From Planctomycetota bacterium (GTDB lineage: Bacteria; Planctomycetota; Planctomycetia; Pirellulales; Pirellulaceae), in contig JAFLCP010000020.1 in assembly GCA_017303505.1 (NCBI GenBank), forward strand, positions 1-64,000: DNA of 64,000 nucleotides. The letters run 5' to 3'. Below the pieces are notes generated by a model that searched no databases, was not told the DNA's origin, and saw nothing but the letters and a program-made list of their open reading frames with translations. A program made the position numbers and the translations under genes. Shown here piece by piece: positions 61,776 through 64,000 of this stretch. Positions within the stretch are counted from its first letter, which is position 1. Each line of letters opens with the position of its first letter.

Positions 61776-63014
61776 ATGTTCTATCAACATCCTCAGAGAT
61801 TCGACTCGATCATCGGAAAGTTTTCGCGAGTATCACTATGGACACTTGTGTGGGTTATCTCATGTCTTCAAGTCCGGGCTACTGTTGCCGCTTGCCAGGA
61901 TGAGACAGCTTCAACGGACAAGAATGTCGTTGTACGCGAGGTCAAATTTCGCGATGGTGAGCAATTGCGACAAGTGCTCGGTGAAGTCTTGGTCGAAGCG
62001 GTAGATGGCGGCATTTTGTTGCAAGGTACCGATGGACGCCAATGGGCCATTCAACCGGAAGAAATCGAAAACTCGCGAGACGTTTCTGAACCATTGAAGC
62101 CGATGACCAACGATGAAATGGAAAAGGCGATGCTAGCCGAACTCCCCGGTGGTTTCAGCGCCCTTCGAACCGATCATTATTTGATCATGTACAACACGAC
62201 TAAGGCCTACAGTCAATGGACCGGAAATCTACTCGAACGTCTGTACAAAGCCCACTTCGCCTTTTGGAAGAAAAAGGGAGTTGAGTTAGTTGAGCCTCGC
62301 TTTCCGCTGGTTGCAATTATTTTTGACACTAAAGAGTCGTATCGCGAGTATGCATCGAAGGAACTTGGCGATTCCGTGGACGCCATCATCGGATACTACC
62401 ATTTGCAAAGCAATCGCATCACGATGTTCGATTTGACAGGAGTCGAAGGCCTGTTGCCCAACAATGCGAAAGTGTCGCGCAACGTGTTGCTCAACGAAGT
62501 GCTCCGCCAACCAGGTGCGGAACGAACCGTAGCGACGATTGTTCACGAAGCCTTCCATCAATTGGCGTACAACACGGGTTTGCAAGTGCGGCTAGCTGAC
62601 AATCCTTTTTGGGTGAGTGAAGGTATGGCCGTCTATTTCGAATCACCAGATTTTAGTTCTTCACAAGGGTGGAGCACTATCGGCAAAGTCAACCAATACA
62701 ATTTGCGTGAGTTCTCCAATTATTTGCGTCAGCGTCCTGCCGATTCATTGGTGACTTTGCTGAGTGATGATCAGCGTTTTAGAAATCCAGCTACATCAAC
62801 TGCAGCCTACGCTGAAGCTTGGGCATTGAACTATTATCTCCTCCGACGTCGTAGTAAAGAGTATGCGGAGTATTTGACCTTTCTAGCTGCGAAACCACCC
62901 CTTGGACAAAGCGATCCCAAAGTTCGTATCGAGGAATTCAAGAAGTACTTCGGGGCTGATCTACAAAAGTTCGATCAGCAATTCTTGAATTACATCACGA
63001 CCCAGGTTCGCTAA
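61776..63014 (+). CDS. DUF1570-type secreted HExxH metallopeptidase-like protein
   Basis: A 412-residue protein with a signal or anchor segment (SLWTLVWVISCLQVRATVAA, about 20-39). The N-terminal 100 residues include VREVKFRDGEQLRQVLGEVLVEA; the catalytic-type motif TIVHEAFHQLAYNTG (HEAFH, about residue 253) is zincin-like, and WVSEGMAVYFESP follows with the third-ligand-type Glu. DUF1570 proteins are common in planctomycetes and unstudied. Peptidase activity is inferred from the motif. SD AAGGACA upstream. Confidence 0.88.
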   Translation: MFYQHPQRFDSIIGKFSRVSLWTLVWVISCLQVRATVAACQDETASTDKNVVVREVKFRDGEQLRQVLGEVLVEAVDGGILLQGTDGRQWAIQPEEIENSRDVSEPLKPMTNDEMEKAMLAELPGGFSALRTDHYLIMYNTTKAYSQWTGNLLERLYKAHFAFWKKKGVELVEPRFPLVAIIFDTKESYREYASKELGDSVDAIIGYYHLQSNRITMFDLTGVEGLLPNNAKVSRNVLLNEVLRQPGAERTVATIVHEAFHQLAYNTGLQVRLADNPFWVSEGMAVYFESPDFSSSQGWSTIGKVNQYNLREFSNYLRQRPADSLVTLLSDDQRFRNPATSTAAYAEAWALNYYLLRRRSKEYAEYLTFLAAKPPLGQSDPKVRIEEFKKYFGADLQKFDQQFLNYITTQVR

Positions 63015-63050
63015 ATCAAGCGGCTTCGATAACTCTTTGGAACGACTGCC

Positions 63051-64000
63051 ATGATCGGCAATCGCCTCAATAATCTTCTCGTCCATCGCGTGCTGGGGGG
63101 TGCCGTAATTCTATCGGCGGTAATCGGGGTTGCGGTAGCACGAAATCAACTCACGACCGGAACGCATCGCAACTGGACGTGGAGCGGCTATCTCTTTTCT
63201 TCCCAATCCACTCAGAGTATTCGGCTTCCTTCGAGTAGTTCGATCATGGTGGGCGATCCGCTATTCTTGGAACTGGAGTCAGGGCAATTTGAGTTTGCAG
63301 GAGATGTCTTCCAAGTATCTGCCAATAGCACTGGGGAAAAGTTGGTGCAAGTTCGTTGGAGAAACGGAAACGTTTTGCCGCAACAGCCGCAGGTCGAATA
63401 TTACGAGACACCGCGGTCTTTGGTTTGGATTGCTCGAACCTTGTTGCCACCAGAAAAGAAGAAACGCGTTATCGACAAGATCATGCTGCACTATCAGCAG
63501 GAAGCTCCTAAGATCAACGCCAAGCTCATGCCCGTACTGCGTGAGGTCTTTGAACGTTCGATTCCTATTATCGAAGAAGCTGCTCTTGAGTATGTAAAAA
63601 AGGAACGGGCGCGTGTCCAAGGCTTGGGGCAAAAATACCAAGAGACATTGGTAAAACAAAAACTTGTTCCCTTACTTCGACGCGATGTGATGCCCATTGT
63701 CGAGAAACACTCGAAGCCCGTTGTCGAGGATATAGGGCTTGAGCTATGGGATCGCGCGTCGCTGTGGCGGTTTGGGTGGCGATATGCATACGATGTGTTA
63801 CCTCTTACCAATCGTAACCTTGTTCAAGCAGAATGGCGTCGATTCGTTGAAGAGGAAGCCATCCCCGTCATGGAGTCACACTTCGACGAATTTATCGAGG
63901 TGCAAAAACGCATCTTGGTCGAAACTTCGTCAAATCCTGCTGTGCGCAAAGCGATTCAAGAATCGATGGGAACTTTGATAGATGACCCTGAACTTCAAAA
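63051..64000 (+). CDS. Membrane-anchored protein, truncated by window end
   Basis: An open frame from ATG 63051 to the end of the window (316 codons, no stop). The N-terminus has one transmembrane segment (VLGGAVILSAVIGVAVA). The visible domain reads VGDPLFLELESGQFEFAGDVFQV, a beta-type region, then a long helical part rich in charged residues (KRVIDKIMLHYQQEAPKINA, RRFVEEEAIPVMESHF). I do not recognise the family; it may be a planctomycete envelope protein. Starts 36 bp after the DUF1570 gene, so probably in one operon. The 3' end lies outside. Confidence 0.82.
   Translation, partial: MIGNRLNNLLVHRVLGGAVILSAVIGVAVARNQLTTGTHRNWTWSGYLFSSQSTQSIRLPSSSSIMVGDPLFLELESGQFEFAGDVFQVSANSTGEKLVQVRWRNGNVLPQQPQVEYYETPRSLVWIARTLLPPEKKKRVIDKIMLHYQQEAPKINAKLMPVLREVFERSIPIIEEAALEYVKKERARVQGLGQKYQETLVKQKLVPLLRRDVMPIVEKHSKPVVEDIGLELWDRASLWRFGWRYAYDVLPLTNRNLVQAEWRRFVEEEAIPVMESHFDEFIEVQKRILVETSSNPAVRKAIQESMGTLIDDPELQ

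Overview
The window reads as a chromosome segment of a planctomycete, probably Pirellulales-like. This is an inference from content: an exosortase with three VPEP C-terminal sorting signals, TlpA-type thioredoxin lipoproteins, a DUF1570-type HExxH protein, a eukaryotic-like Ser/Thr kinase, WD40 and NHL propellers, an rsmH gene outside any division cluster, and many palindromic intergenic repeats. No rRNA, tRNA or CRISPR array was seen.

Region 1 (1-840) holds the wreck of an IS66-like transposase on the minus strand. Region 2 (840-12374) is a plus-strand surface-polysaccharide locus: glycosyltransferases of GT2, GT4 and other GT-A types, an FkbM and a class I methyltransferase, and a Wzy/O-antigen-ligase-type polymerase. 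It looks richer in A+T than the rest. Region 3 (12551-24455) joins polysaccharide to protein sorting: a PEP-CTERM protein, an exosortase (XrtU-like), a membrane TPR protein, a WcaF-like acetyltransferase, a WaaE-like glycosyltransferase, GDP-mannose 4,6-dehydratase, a UDP-sugar 6-dehydrogenase, and two more related PEP-CTERM proteins on either side of rsmH. The initiating transferase, flippase and chain-length genes are not in this cluster; a WecA-like transferase lies apart at 32909-34459.

Region 4 (24669-48160) is a patchwork of housekeeping and accessory genes: CaMKII-association domain, LpxL-like acyltransferase, two TlpA proteins, 2-hydroxyacid dehydrogenase, MATE transporter, WecA-like transferase, RluA pseudouridine synthase, NHL propeller, kinase, SprT, HDAC, WD40 and two phosphohexomutases. 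Many of the gaps carry hairpin repeats with a GTAG head. Two repeat islands contain Y1 (HUH) transposases: a REP-associated RAYT (26382-27077), and a tandem two-domain Y1 protein (29382-30200) whose HUH and catalytic tyrosine sit in different halves. Islands with and without transposases begin with GTAG and end with CTAC, and in about eight genes the UAG stop codon is the TAG of such a head. I consider this repeat/transposase system the most interesting content of the window.

Region 5 (48322-64000) carries an S1-domain protein, HEAT protein, lipoprotein nuclease-like protein, coiled-coil protein, a DEAD-box helicase whose first codons are out of frame, an IGHMBP2-like helicase with a possible AUU start, a two-domain ABC permease, a DUF1570 protein and a gene running off the right edge.
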